Assembly: GCA_035450685.1 (NCBI GenBank)
Contig: DAOTNF010000002.1
Coordinates: forward strand, 1 to 64,000
Length of the DNA: 64,000 nt
Source of the DNA: Syntrophosphaera sp035450685
GTDB taxonomy: Bacteria; Cloacimonadota; Cloacimonadia; Cloacimonadales; Cloacimonadaceae
Reading direction: 5' to 3'
Shown: in pieces, positions 17,086-25,080 of the stretch
Numbering within the stretch: the stretch's first letter is position 1
Layout of the letters: every line of letters starts with the position of its first letter
The notes under the pieces: model-generated
Databases searched by the model: none
Told to the model about the DNA's origin: nothing
The model's input: the letters and a program-made list of their open reading frames with translations, nothing else
Made by a program: the position numbers and the translations under genes

Positions 17086-18059
17086 TATTTCTCCAGAAAC
17101 TCGGCGATAACGATCTGTATCCCCGGGATGGTGAAGGTTTCCGGCAGGCGCATTAGCTCATAGGTAGGATCCACCTGGTAGAACCAGGAGCGCGAAATAA
17201 GTTGGAAGCGGCTCACCCAGAGCTCGTTTTTCACCTTTTTGGCAAGCCATTCCCCCGTCCTGAAAAAGCGACGGTCAAAGCGAAAGAGCCCGCGATAATT
17301 GGCACCGTGTACCTGGCGTGAGATAAAGTTCACCAACTCATTCAGTTGAACCGGGTCACGGTCGGCAACATTCAGGCTCAAACCCGGGGAAAACTCGTTT
17401 TTCAGCAGCCAGGTGAAAGCCGCAGTGATCGTGTCAATATGGCAGAGATGAATCCACACTCTCTTGTCAATCAAGGGGAACCTGTTCATACTGACCAGGC
17501 GCACCAGTTGATAGGGAAATCCCTTGTCTCCCGTGCCATAGGTGATCGATGGCCGCAAAATGGCTGCATTCAGGCCTTTCATCACTGCCCGGTTGATAAC
17601 CTTTTCGGACTCTATCTTGGTGAAGTGGTAATAGTTATCGGGATTGCGCTCCGTCTCGTTGTTGGCGGGCAATTCCTCGGGAATGGCTCCAAAAACTCCC
17701 ACTGAAGAACAGAAGATCAGCTTGGCACGGTTTTCCAGACAGTACTCCGCAAACTGCTCGGTGCTGTGCAGATTAGCTTTGAGATATTCATCGCGTGAAA
17801 ACTTGCGTCCTCCGCGTAATGCCCCAATATGCAGGATGCAATCAAAGCGATTTTTCCAGATGTAATCCTTCAGGGCAGGGATATCTGCCAAATCCAGGTT
17901 GACAATCTCCACGTCATTTTGGAATTCCGCAAAACGTTTGGTTTCGGTCCCCGGACGCACCAAAGCTATAACTTCAAAGTCCAGCTTTTCAGCCAGAATC
18001 GAACGCAATACCGACCTGCCGATCAAGCCGGTGATCCCTGTTATCAAGAGCCTCGGCAT
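17085..18059 (-). CDS. NAD-dependent epimerase/dehydratase (extended SDR)
   Basis: 324 residues. The Rossmann dinucleotide motif is LLITGITGLIG at the very N-terminus. The extended-SDR catalytic set is seen as CSSVGVFG (Ser) and YYHFTKIESE (YxxxK). ILRPSITYGTGDKG and a DTITAAFTWLL segment follow the nucleotide-sugar epimerase pattern. It probably alters a nucleotide sugar or a related alcohol; the substrate is not readable. It abuts the PHP phosphatase gene (stop and start adjacent) and overlaps the methyltransferase by one base, so these are tightly co-translated. Confidence 0.85.
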   Translation of the reverse strand: MPRLLITGITGLIGRSVLRSILAEKLDFEVIALVRPGTETKRFAEFQNDVEIVNLDLADIPALKDYIWKNRFDCILHIGALRGGRKFSRDEYLKANLHSTEQFAEYCLENRAKLIFCSSVGVFGAIPEELPANNETERNPDNYYHFTKIESEKVINRAVMKGLNAAILRPSITYGTGDKGFPYQLVRLVSMNRFPLIDKRVWIHLCHIDTITAAFTWLLKNEFSPGLSLNVADRDPVQLNELVNFISRQVHGANYRGLFRFDRRFFRTGEWLAKKVKNELWVSRFQLISRSWFYQVDPTYELMRLPETFTIPGIQIVIAEFLEK

Positions 18060-18851
18060 TTAATGGAATATCCTGCGCCAAAGGCTCTTTTTGCGGCGAT
18101 GGGAATGGGAATAGCTCGGCTGTATGTACACATACTTGTAGGGTATGGATTTGTTGTCCAGGATCATTTGCGGAAACTCGGTGGACAGCAGTTCCACCAC
18201 ATGCTCGTCAAGATCATCCCGCAGAAGTTCCAGGGCTTTGAAATATGATCCGTATGGCACCCGGCCATGATCGTCTGATCCAATAAGATGAGCCCAACCA
18301 TTACGCATCAATATCCACGCAGTCTGACGGACTTTTTCACCATACTGCCCCAACAGGCTTCCAGAGTTGATTTGAATGTAGATATTGTTGCCGATCAGAT
18401 GCCGCGCGTCCCGGGGGTGCTTCATTATACTCACATACCGTTCAGCGTGTGCCAGGATCGGCTTGTATCCTTTGCGCAGGAGGGGGAAGATGTAATTGTA
18501 AAAATCTTCCGGCAACCCGTTCAAATCGGATTCCACCATTACATACCGCGAGTTACCCATCACCAGGTTATTCTTCTCGATATCTGCCAGAATATTGGGT
18601 TGAACGAATATCTCGAATCCTGGATGCAGGCGCAACTTCAAGCCATTTTCCGCACACTTAGCCTGCATGGCGGATAGTTTCTTATCATAATCCGAGCGTT
18701 CATACTTGTATAAACCGCGCATGAAATGGGAAGTGAGGAAGGCATCCGTGATACCCCCGTCATCCATCAGCTTCATCTGTTGAAGCGATTTCTCAGCACA
18801 ATCGGATCCGTCATCTATTTGGGGGAGTAAATGACAATGAACATCGATCAT
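18060..18851 (-). CDS. PHP-fold phosphatase, CpsB/CapC (YwqE) type
   Basis: 263 residues, the usual length for the CpsB/Wzb-like manganese-dependent tyrosine phosphatases that control capsule export kinases. The metal-binding motifs are MIDVHCHLLPQIDDGSD, HFMRGLY, LHPGFEIFV, ILAHAERY and LIGSDDHGR. The family usually has ILAHPERY, so proline is replaced by alanine here. The last 25 residues are basic (HRRKKSLWRR), possibly a membrane contact. It starts 3 bases after the prenyl-synthase-like gene. No tyrosine kinase partner is in the window, so the regulated polymer system is unidentified. Confidence 0.85.
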   Translation of the reverse strand: MIDVHCHLLPQIDDGSDCAEKSLQQMKLMDDGGITDAFLTSHFMRGLYKYERSDYDKKLSAMQAKCAENGLKLRLHPGFEIFVQPNILADIEKNNLVMGNSRYVMVESDLNGLPEDFYNYIFPLLRKGYKPILAHAERYVSIMKHPRDARHLIGNNIYIQINSGSLLGQYGEKVRQTAWILMRNGWAHLIGSDDHGRVPYGSYFKALELLRDDLDEHVVELLSTEFPQMILDNKSIPYKYVYIQPSYSHSHRRKKSLWRRIFH

Positions 18852-18854
18852 TAC

Positions 18855-19742
18855 TTAGGGCATTCTCTCCTTGATCATTTGCACAAACTCGAGCAAAACA
18901 TCGTTATGCGGATAGGGTGCAATCATCTTGTTAGTTTCGTCCAAAAGCCGTTCCACCGCGGCCCGAGCCTTGTCGAACCCCAGTAAACCGGTGTATGTGT
19001 TTCTGGAAGTTGGAACGTATTCGCTGTCAAAATCAAGCCCGTCGCTTCCCCGGCTGTAGTCTGCCACAATATCTTCTATCATGCGATAGGCCATACCCAG
19101 GTTCATGGCATAGGTGTTCATCACCTGACGCGTGGCATCGTCTGCTTCGGCAAGCACACAGGCCATATCGGCGGATGCCTGAAGCAGAGAGCCTATTTTC
19201 TTCATATCAATATAGCGCAGCACATTGATCTTCATTACCTTGCGTTTGCTTTCCAAGGCAACTATCTGTCCTCCCATCATGCCATAGGTCTGAGCGGCCA
19301 AAGCAAGTATTCTCAGACATTCCAGAGCTTTTTGGGGATTCGAAATATACCCCAGCACCTCAAAGGCCAAAGTGTACAAAGCATCTCCTGCAAGGATACC
19401 AATCGTATTGTCAAACTTCAGATGCAAAGCGGGGCTGGAGCGACGCTCTGATCTGTTCATAACCATGGGCATATCATCGTGCACTATCGACGCGTTATGT
19501 ATCAGTTCCACAGCCGTGGCTGCATGGAGCGCGTCCTGGAATCCCTTTGCTTTCTTTGCGCCTGCCAGCATCTCATACACAGCCAGTAACAATAGCGGAC
19601 GCCAGCGTTTTCCACCGCTGAAGACAGCGTATCGCATGGCTTTCTTCAGTTCTTTAGCTGGTCCAGATGCTGTCCCAACGAAATGCTTGAGGTTGGCTTC
19701 AACCTTGTCCAGCCTGGTCTCAAAGTACTTCTGTAGTAACAA
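18855..19742 (-). CDS. Polyprenyl synthetase-like protein with degraded metal motifs
   Basis: 295 residues, clearly of the IspA/GGPP synthase fold: GGKRWRPLLLL, AVELIHNASIVHDDMP, ILAGDALYTLAFEVLGY and MMGGQIVALES align end to end. Yet the catalytic signature is damaged. The first Asp-rich motif reads DDMPMVMNRSERR, where the third Asp of DDxxxxD is Met and RRG is RRS. The second reads IEDIVADY in place of QDDILD. The Asp of GGQxxD is Ala, and the HKTGAL lysine-threonine motif reads KKIGSL. It may be inactive, regulatory, or use another substrate. It is the first gene of the eight-gene operon. Confidence 0.8.
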   Translation of the reverse strand: MLLQKYFETRLDKVEANLKHFVGTASGPAKELKKAMRYAVFSGGKRWRPLLLLAVYEMLAGAKKAKGFQDALHAATAVELIHNASIVHDDMPMVMNRSERRSSPALHLKFDNTIGILAGDALYTLAFEVLGYISNPQKALECLRILALAAQTYGMMGGQIVALESKRKVMKINVLRYIDMKKIGSLLQASADMACVLAEADDATRQVMNTYAMNLGMAYRMIEDIVADYSRGSDGLDFDSEYVPTSRNTYTGLLGFDKARAAVERLLDETNKMIAPYPHNDVLLEFVQMIKERMP

Positions 19743-19791
19743 TTGAGTCTCCCGAATTCGTTTTCACCGGCATTCCACCAGTTTGTCTTTC

Positions 19792-19819
19792 ATTGAACAC
19801 AATATGCCAAATCTGTCAA
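19792..19819 (-). promoter_or_regulatory. Candidate promoter of the eight-gene operon
   Basis: On the minus strand, TTGACA (complement of 19814-19819) and TTCAAT (complement of 19792-19797) are spaced by 16 bases, about 50 bases upstream of the prenyl-synthase-like start codon. The -35 box is perfect and the -10 matches 4 of 6. Confidence 0.4.
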
Positions 19820-19917
19820 GGCTTTTATTGCTCGACTGATTTTCAACAATGCAGGCTCCTAACAAAACCACCCTCATCCAGCAAGAATTGCGTGCTTTCA
19901 TAGTTGTACCTGTAAGA

Positions 19918-19943
19918 ACCCCCTCCCGCAAAAGAGAGGGGGT
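19918..19943 (-). terminator. Terminator of gyrBA
   Basis: ACCCCCTC (19918-19925) and GAGGGGGT (19936-19943) form an 8-bp GC-rich stem with a 10-base loop, 18 bases past the gyrA stop on the minus strand. The following minus-strand sequence, TCTTAC, is only weakly T-rich. Confidence 0.7.
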
Positions 19944-19960
19944 ATTTACGTTATCTGGGT

Positions 19961-22558
19961 TTATTCTTCTTCCGGTTCTTCTTCGTCGATATCGACTTCG
20001 TCTTCAACATCTTCCTCTTCCAGGTTTTCATCTTCTGAAATGAACTCCTGTTGGTGAGGGGCTGATTTTAGCTTTTCAACTTCCTTATCCAGGCTTTCTT
20101 CATCCGGGTCTGCCTGGATCACGGTGATGTCGCGAACCTTGTCATTATCGTTTATATTGATCAGGCGCACTCCCTGCGTGTTTCTGCTGATGACATTAAT
20201 ATTGGCTATCTTCTGCCGGATGATCATTCCATCCTGTGTCACAATCATCAGGTCTTCGCTGTCGTCAACGATCATCAGAGCCGCTAGGTATCCGTTGCGT
20301 TCAGTGGTCTTGAGGGTTATCACACCCTTGCTTCCACGCCTTGTTGTGGTGTATTCAGAGATTGCAGTCCTCTTGCCATAACCGTTTTCGCTGATAGTCA
20401 AGATCGTTTTGCCGGAGCCGTTACCATTGGCTATGATATCGTCCTGAGAGATAACTCCCATGGATATCACATAGTCTTCATCCCGCAATCTGATGCCCCG
20501 TACTCCGCGGGTAAACCTGCCTGTGGCACGGAAATCCTTTTCACTGAACCGGTTGCAATAGCCGTTTTTAGTAGCCAGGATTATATCATCGTTTCCTGAA
20601 GTAATGCGGGCGTCGATCAGTTCATCGCCCGGCATCAGCTTGATTGCCAGGATTCCTGAACTGCGGGGACGGCTGTAAGCCAAGACAGGTGACTTTTTAA
20701 TCGTGCCGTTGCGTGTGCACATAACGATATTCTGTTCGGGATGGAAATTTCTCAAAGTCACGAAGGCCTTGATCTTTTCCTTATCCTGAAACTGCACCAG
20801 ATTGACAATTGCCTTTCCTCTTGCAGTGCGTCCGGCTTCTGGAATTTTGAAGACCTTCAGCCAGTGGCAACGCCCGTGATCTGTAAAGAGGAGGATGTGG
20901 GAGTGAGTGGAAGCCACAAATATATACTGGATTGCATCCTCTTCCTTGAGATTGGCGCCGGTAAGCCCTTTGCCGCCCCTGCCCTGCACTTTGTATGTAT
21001 CCACGGGCAGGCGTTTCACGTAACCGTCGTGGGTAATGGTCACGACCATCAGCTCATCGGCGATCATGTCTTCATCGGAAAGATTCCCGGTGTAGTTTTC
21101 CTTGATCCTGGTGCGGCGGACATCGCCAAACTTGTCACGAATCTCCGCGGTTTCCTGTTTGATCAGCTCCATCCTCAATTCCCGGTGTTCCACCAGAGCC
21201 TGAAGGCGGGAGATCAGCTTCAACAGTTCCTGATACTCATTCTCGATTTTCTCGCGTTCCAGGCCTGTCAGGCGCTGCAACCTCATATCCAGGATCGCTT
21301 TGGCCTGTATCTCTGACAGGCCAAACTTCGCCTGCAGTTGCTCATTGGCTTCCTGGGGAGTTTGAGATGCGCGAATGGTAGCGATCACTTCATCAAGATG
21401 GTCAAGAGCGATACGCAGGCCTTCGAGGATGTGGAGGCGGTCCTGTGCGTTTTTGAGTTCAAACAGGGTACGGCGCAACACCACATCGTGCCGGAACTCT
21501 ATGAAGTTGTTGAGCATGTCCTTCATACTTACAACCTGGGGCACGCCATCCACCAGGCAAAGATTGATCACGCCAAAGGTGGAACGCAACTGGGTGTATT
21601 TGTAGAGCTGGTTCCGCACCGTTGCGCCATCGTGGTTGCGCTTCACATGGATCACCAGGCGCATGCCATCCCGCCCGGATTCATCCCGGACGTCGCTGAT
21701 GCCTTCGATCTTCTTGTCTTTCACCAACTGCACTATTCTCTCTATCAAAAGGGTCTTGGTAACCTGATAGGGAATGGATCTGATGATGATGGATTCCTGT
21801 TCGTTGGCTCCTGTCACCAGTTCCGCTTCACCCTGGAGAACCAGCCTGCCCCTGCCAGTCAGGAAATATTCCTTGATTCCTTCGGCTCCCAGGATAAATC
21901 CGCCCATGGGGAAATCCGGTCCCGCTATATAGCGGCGCAGATCCAGGGGTTCGATTTCAGGATCGTCTATCAGGGCGATCACGGCGTTACAAACCTCGCT
22001 AAGGTTGTGGGGAGGCATATTGGTGGCCATCCCAACCGCGATGCCTGAAGAGCCGTTAACCAGCAGGTTGGGTATGCGGGAGGGAAAAACCACGGGTTCT
22101 TTGCGGGTCTCATCATAGTTTGAAGTATAATCGACCGTGTCCTTGTCCAGTTCCTCCAGCATTTCAGGGGTTATTTTCTGCAGACGCGCCTCGGTGTAAC
22201 GCATGGCCGCAGGAGGATCTCCATCAATGGAGCCGAAGTTACCCTGTCCGTCAATAAGCGGATAGCGCATATTCCAGGGCTGGGCCAGGCGTACCAGGGT
22301 CGGATACACCACCTGCTCACCGTGGGGATGGTAGTTACCAGAGGTGTCGCCAGCGATCTTGGCGCATTTGCGGAAGTGCCCGCCAGGCGAGAGATTCAAC
22401 TCGTGCATGGCGTATATGATACGCCGCTGAGAGGGCTTCAGGCCATCCCGGATATCCGGCAGCGCCCTGGATACTATTACGCTCATGGAATAGTCCAGGT
22501 AAGCCCGGCGCATCTGGTCTTCTATCTGTACATTGATGATCTTTGTCTTATCGTCCAT
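19961..22558 (-). CDS. gyrA: DNA gyrase subunit A
   Basis: 865 residues. The catalytic tyrosine is Y121 in AAMRYTEARL. The winged-helix region KPSQRRIIYAM and the coiled-coil gate follow the GyrA pattern. The GyrA box QGRGGKG in the C-terminal propeller marks it as gyrase, not topoisomerase IV. The region equivalent to the E. coli quinolone pocket reads HPHGEQVVYPTLVR: E. coli Ser83 is Gln82 and Asp87 is Pro86 here. The C-terminus is a very acidic tail (EEEDVEDEVDIDEEEPEEE). It lies 18 bases behind gyrB. With GyrB it introduces negative supercoils into DNA. Confidence 0.97.
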   Translation of the reverse strand: MDDKTKIINVQIEDQMRRAYLDYSMSVIVSRALPDIRDGLKPSQRRIIYAMHELNLSPGGHFRKCAKIAGDTSGNYHPHGEQVVYPTLVRLAQPWNMRYPLIDGQGNFGSIDGDPPAAMRYTEARLQKITPEMLEELDKDTVDYTSNYDETRKEPVVFPSRIPNLLVNGSSGIAVGMATNMPPHNLSEVCNAVIALIDDPEIEPLDLRRYIAGPDFPMGGFILGAEGIKEYFLTGRGRLVLQGEAELVTGANEQESIIIRSIPYQVTKTLLIERIVQLVKDKKIEGISDVRDESGRDGMRLVIHVKRNHDGATVRNQLYKYTQLRSTFGVINLCLVDGVPQVVSMKDMLNNFIEFRHDVVLRRTLFELKNAQDRLHILEGLRIALDHLDEVIATIRASQTPQEANEQLQAKFGLSEIQAKAILDMRLQRLTGLEREKIENEYQELLKLISRLQALVEHRELRMELIKQETAEIRDKFGDVRRTRIKENYTGNLSDEDMIADELMVVTITHDGYVKRLPVDTYKVQGRGGKGLTGANLKEEDAIQYIFVASTHSHILLFTDHGRCHWLKVFKIPEAGRTARGKAIVNLVQFQDKEKIKAFVTLRNFHPEQNIVMCTRNGTIKKSPVLAYSRPRSSGILAIKLMPGDELIDARITSGNDDIILATKNGYCNRFSEKDFRATGRFTRGVRGIRLRDEDYVISMGVISQDDIIANGNGSGKTILTISENGYGKRTAISEYTTTRRGSKGVITLKTTERNGYLAALMIVDDSEDLMIVTQDGMIIRQKIANINVISRNTQGVRLININDNDKVRDITVIQADPDEESLDKEVEKLKSAPHQQEFISEDENLEEEDVEDEVDIDEEEPEEE

Positions 22559-22576
22559 TTTTCTCTTCCGCTCCCT

Positions 22577-24475
22577 TTAAATATCGAGATTCTGCACATA
22601 CTTGGCGTTGGCCTGGATAAATTCACGCCTCGGTTCCACTTCTTCGCCCATCAGGATCGTGAAGATGCGGTCGGCCTCGATGGCGTCGTCCACTTTCACG
22701 GAGATCATCGTACGCGTTTCAGGATTCATTGTGGTTTCCCAGAGCTGTTCGGGGTTCATCTCACCCAGTCCTTTGTAGCGCTGGACAAACACACCTTTTT
22801 CCCCAAATTCCGCTATCGCGGCATCGCGCTCTTCCTCGGTGAACACATATCTTTTCTGCTTGTTTTTGCGCACCAAGAACAGCGGAGGTTTGGCAATATA
22901 AACATGCCCGCGTTCGACCAGGGGCTTCATATAGCGATAGAAAAAGGTGAGCAGCAGAGTGCTGATGTGGGCGCCGTCAACGTCCGCGTCAGCCATGATC
23001 ACTACGCTGCCATAGCGTATCTTGCTCACATCAAAATCCTGTCCGATACCGGCACCGATGGCCAGAATAATCGGCTGGATCTTATCGTTGTTGAGCACCT
23101 TGTCCACCCTGGACTTTTCGGTGTTCAGCATCTTTCCCCAAAGCGGAAGTATGGCTTGAAACGAGCGGTCGCGTCCTTGTTTGGCGCTGCCTCCCGCGGA
23201 GTCTCCTTCAACCAGGAAAAGCTCTGTCTTGGTGGGATCGGTTATCGTGCAGTCAGCCAGCTTGCCAGGCAGGGAGCCACTTTCTAGCACCGATTTGCGG
23301 CGGGTCAGTTCCCTCGCTTTGCGGGCAGCCTCCCTCGACCTGGCGGCCATGATGCTTTTGAGGGTAATGCTCTTGGCTTCGGCCGGATGCTCCTCAAAGT
23401 AAGTCATCAGTTTTTCATAGACCACCGAGTTCACAAAGCCTTCCACTTCAGAGTTTTGCAGCTTGGTCTTGGTCTGCCCCTCAAACTGCGGATTGGTGAG
23501 TTTAATGCTGACAACGGCCGTGAGCCCTTCGCGGATATCCTCACCCGTCGGGCTAACCTTTTCGTTTTTCAGCAGATCAGCATTTTTGATATAGGTGTTG
23601 ACCGCACGGGTCAGGCCACTTTTGAAACCGCTCAGATGCGTGCCGCCCTCGGTTGTGTTGATGTTGTTCGCAAAGCTGTAGATGTTTTCCTGGTAACCCT
23701 CATTGTATTGCAGCGATAGTTCAAAATCAAGGCCTTCTTTTGTGGCGGAGATATAGATCGGTTTAGCTCCCACAGGCTTCTTGTTTTGATTGAGGTAATT
23801 CACAAACTCAACGATTCCGCCGTCATATTTAAAGTCATGCTTCCGGTTGCTGCGATCGTCCATTAGTATGATGCGCACACCTTTATTCAGGAAGGCCAGC
23901 TCGCGCAGACGGGTGGTAAGGTAATCGAAACTGAACTCCACCGTCTCAAAAATAGTGGGGTCAGGTTTAAACTTGATCACGGTGCCGGTACGGTTTGTTT
24001 CGCCTAATACTTTCAGATCAGTAACCGGGACACCTCTCTCGTAGCGCTGATAGTGGATCTTGCCATTCATATGGATGCGCACTTCCAGATATTCAGAAAG
24101 TGCCACCACCACCGATACTCCCACGCCATGCAATCCACCGGATACCTTGTAGGAGTTGTTATCGAATTTTCCACCCGCGTGCAGTACCGTCATCACCACC
24201 TGGACAGCGGGAATGTTCATTTCCTTGTGCATATCAACCGGAATTCCGCGGCCGTTGTCATCGACCTCGACCTCTCCTTCGCTGGTGATGGTTACCTTGA
24301 TCTGGTCGCAATAACCTGCCAGGGCTTCGTCAATCGCGTTATCCACCACCTCATAAACAAGATGGTGCAAACCGCGTTCGCTGGTGCCGCCAATATACAT
24401 TGCCGGTCTTTTGCGCACCGCGTCAAGGCCCTTGAGGACCTTGATGTTACTTGCAGTGTAGTTGTTATCTGTCAT
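22577..24475 (-). CDS. gyrB: DNA gyrase subunit B
   Basis: 632 residues, the short form that lacks the E. coli insertion. The GHKL ATPase motifs are EVVDNAIDEALAG, DDNGRGIPV and SGGLHGVGVSVV. The TOPRIM motifs are LFLVEGDSAGGSAKQ and MADADVDGAHI, and the C-terminal QRYKGLGEMNPEQLW closes the GyrA-binding region. It supplies ATP hydrolysis for gyrase. The next gene, gyrA, follows after 18 bases. A candidate promoter with an inverted repeat is upstream at 24554-24596. Confidence 0.97.
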   Translation of the reverse strand: MTDNNYTASNIKVLKGLDAVRKRPAMYIGGTSERGLHHLVYEVVDNAIDEALAGYCDQIKVTITSEGEVEVDDNGRGIPVDMHKEMNIPAVQVVMTVLHAGGKFDNNSYKVSGGLHGVGVSVVVALSEYLEVRIHMNGKIHYQRYERGVPVTDLKVLGETNRTGTVIKFKPDPTIFETVEFSFDYLTTRLRELAFLNKGVRIILMDDRSNRKHDFKYDGGIVEFVNYLNQNKKPVGAKPIYISATKEGLDFELSLQYNEGYQENIYSFANNINTTEGGTHLSGFKSGLTRAVNTYIKNADLLKNEKVSPTGEDIREGLTAVVSIKLTNPQFEGQTKTKLQNSEVEGFVNSVVYEKLMTYFEEHPAEAKSITLKSIMAARSREAARKARELTRRKSVLESGSLPGKLADCTITDPTKTELFLVEGDSAGGSAKQGRDRSFQAILPLWGKMLNTEKSRVDKVLNNDKIQPIILAIGAGIGQDFDVSKIRYGSVVIMADADVDGAHISTLLLTFFYRYMKPLVERGHVYIAKPPLFLVRKNKQKRYVFTEEERDAAIAEFGEKGVFVQRYKGLGEMNPEQLWETTMNPETRTMISVKVDDAIEADRIFTILMGEEVEPRREFIQANAKYVQNLDI

Positions 24476-24553
24476 ATTCTATTGTCTCCTAAAATATTAC
24501 ACTGTTGTTTTGTCTGATTTTCAGCTTGGCTGCTGCCCCACATAAAAATCAAT

Positions 24554-24596
24554 CCATATCTGGTTGCTAAAATAACAGATATGGGTTTTTTGTCAA
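24554..24596 (-). promoter_or_regulatory. gyrB promoter with an inverted repeat across the -10 region
   Basis: On the minus strand, TTGACA (complement of 24591-24596) and TATTTT (complement of 24569-24574) are spaced by 16 bases, about 80-120 bases upstream of the gyrB ATG. A 9-bp inverted repeat, CCATATCTG (24554-24562) and CAGATATGG (24576-24584), flanks the -10 box. This geometry fits a repressor operator or a supercoiling-sensitive structure. Confidence 0.5.
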
Positions 24597-24739
24597 GAAT
24601 AAACCCAGTTAATTTTCAGTTTTTATCTGCTTATATAACAGCGTGTTACGGAGCTGTTCTGACATAGATGCCAGGATTATCGTCTTTTTGCCCGGGAAAA
24701 CAGGCTTCAAATGACCTGCCAGCACTGTTTTCGCTCATT

Positions 24740-24907
24740 TCATTCCACCTTTCCACCTTTCCACGGTTTTATCGTAGCACCTATATATTATGAGGGGTTG
24801 GCCCTCATTTGCATTCCCCTCTCCGGAGTGGGTCTACCTGGGGTCATCCTTATAATTTATAAGGATGACCTAAGGATGATGGGATAACATATTGTAATTG
24901 CAAATGA
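24740..24907 (+). repeat. Dispersed intergenic repeat, family A, copy 3
   Basis: The core palindrome GGTCATCCTTATAA - TTATAAGGATGACC lies at 24842-24870, followed by TAAGGATGATGG. It is flanked by TCATTTGCA (24805-24813) and TGCAAATGA (24899-24907). Upstream, the segment CCACCTTTCCACCTTTCCAC then GTAGCACCTATATATTATGA matches copy 5 in reverse at 62285-62350. This copy lacks the downstream short reading frame. It fills the middle of the 606-base gap between gyrB and the PorE-like gene; I see no gene there. Confidence 0.8.
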
Positions 24908-25021
24908 TAGCCCTTTATTAGCGGCAGGAAATGGCACTTGCCAGGCTCCAGGTTTTGTTGACAAAAATAATATTTCCCATGCAGGAAGATTCATTCTGTG
25001 TTACGAGTGTTTCGCTACCGG

Positions 25022-25055
25022 GATGGTTGCGGCAAAGGATCAGTCCGCAACCATC
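25022..25055 (-). terminator. Hairpin after the PorE-like gene
   Basis: A perfect 11-bp inverted repeat, GATGGTTGCGG (25022-25032) and CCGCAACCATC (25045-25055), with a 12-base loop, lies 26 bases beyond the stop of the minus operon. No T run follows, so it may stabilise the mRNA end or act with a protein factor. Confidence 0.5.
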
Positions 25056-25080
25056 ACAGCAGAGCGGTGTTTATAGCTAT

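Noticed and set aside
20741..22048. Long plus-strand frames opposite gyrA
   Set aside because: gyrA is unmistakable over the same span; these frames lack any family signature and reflect codon bias.
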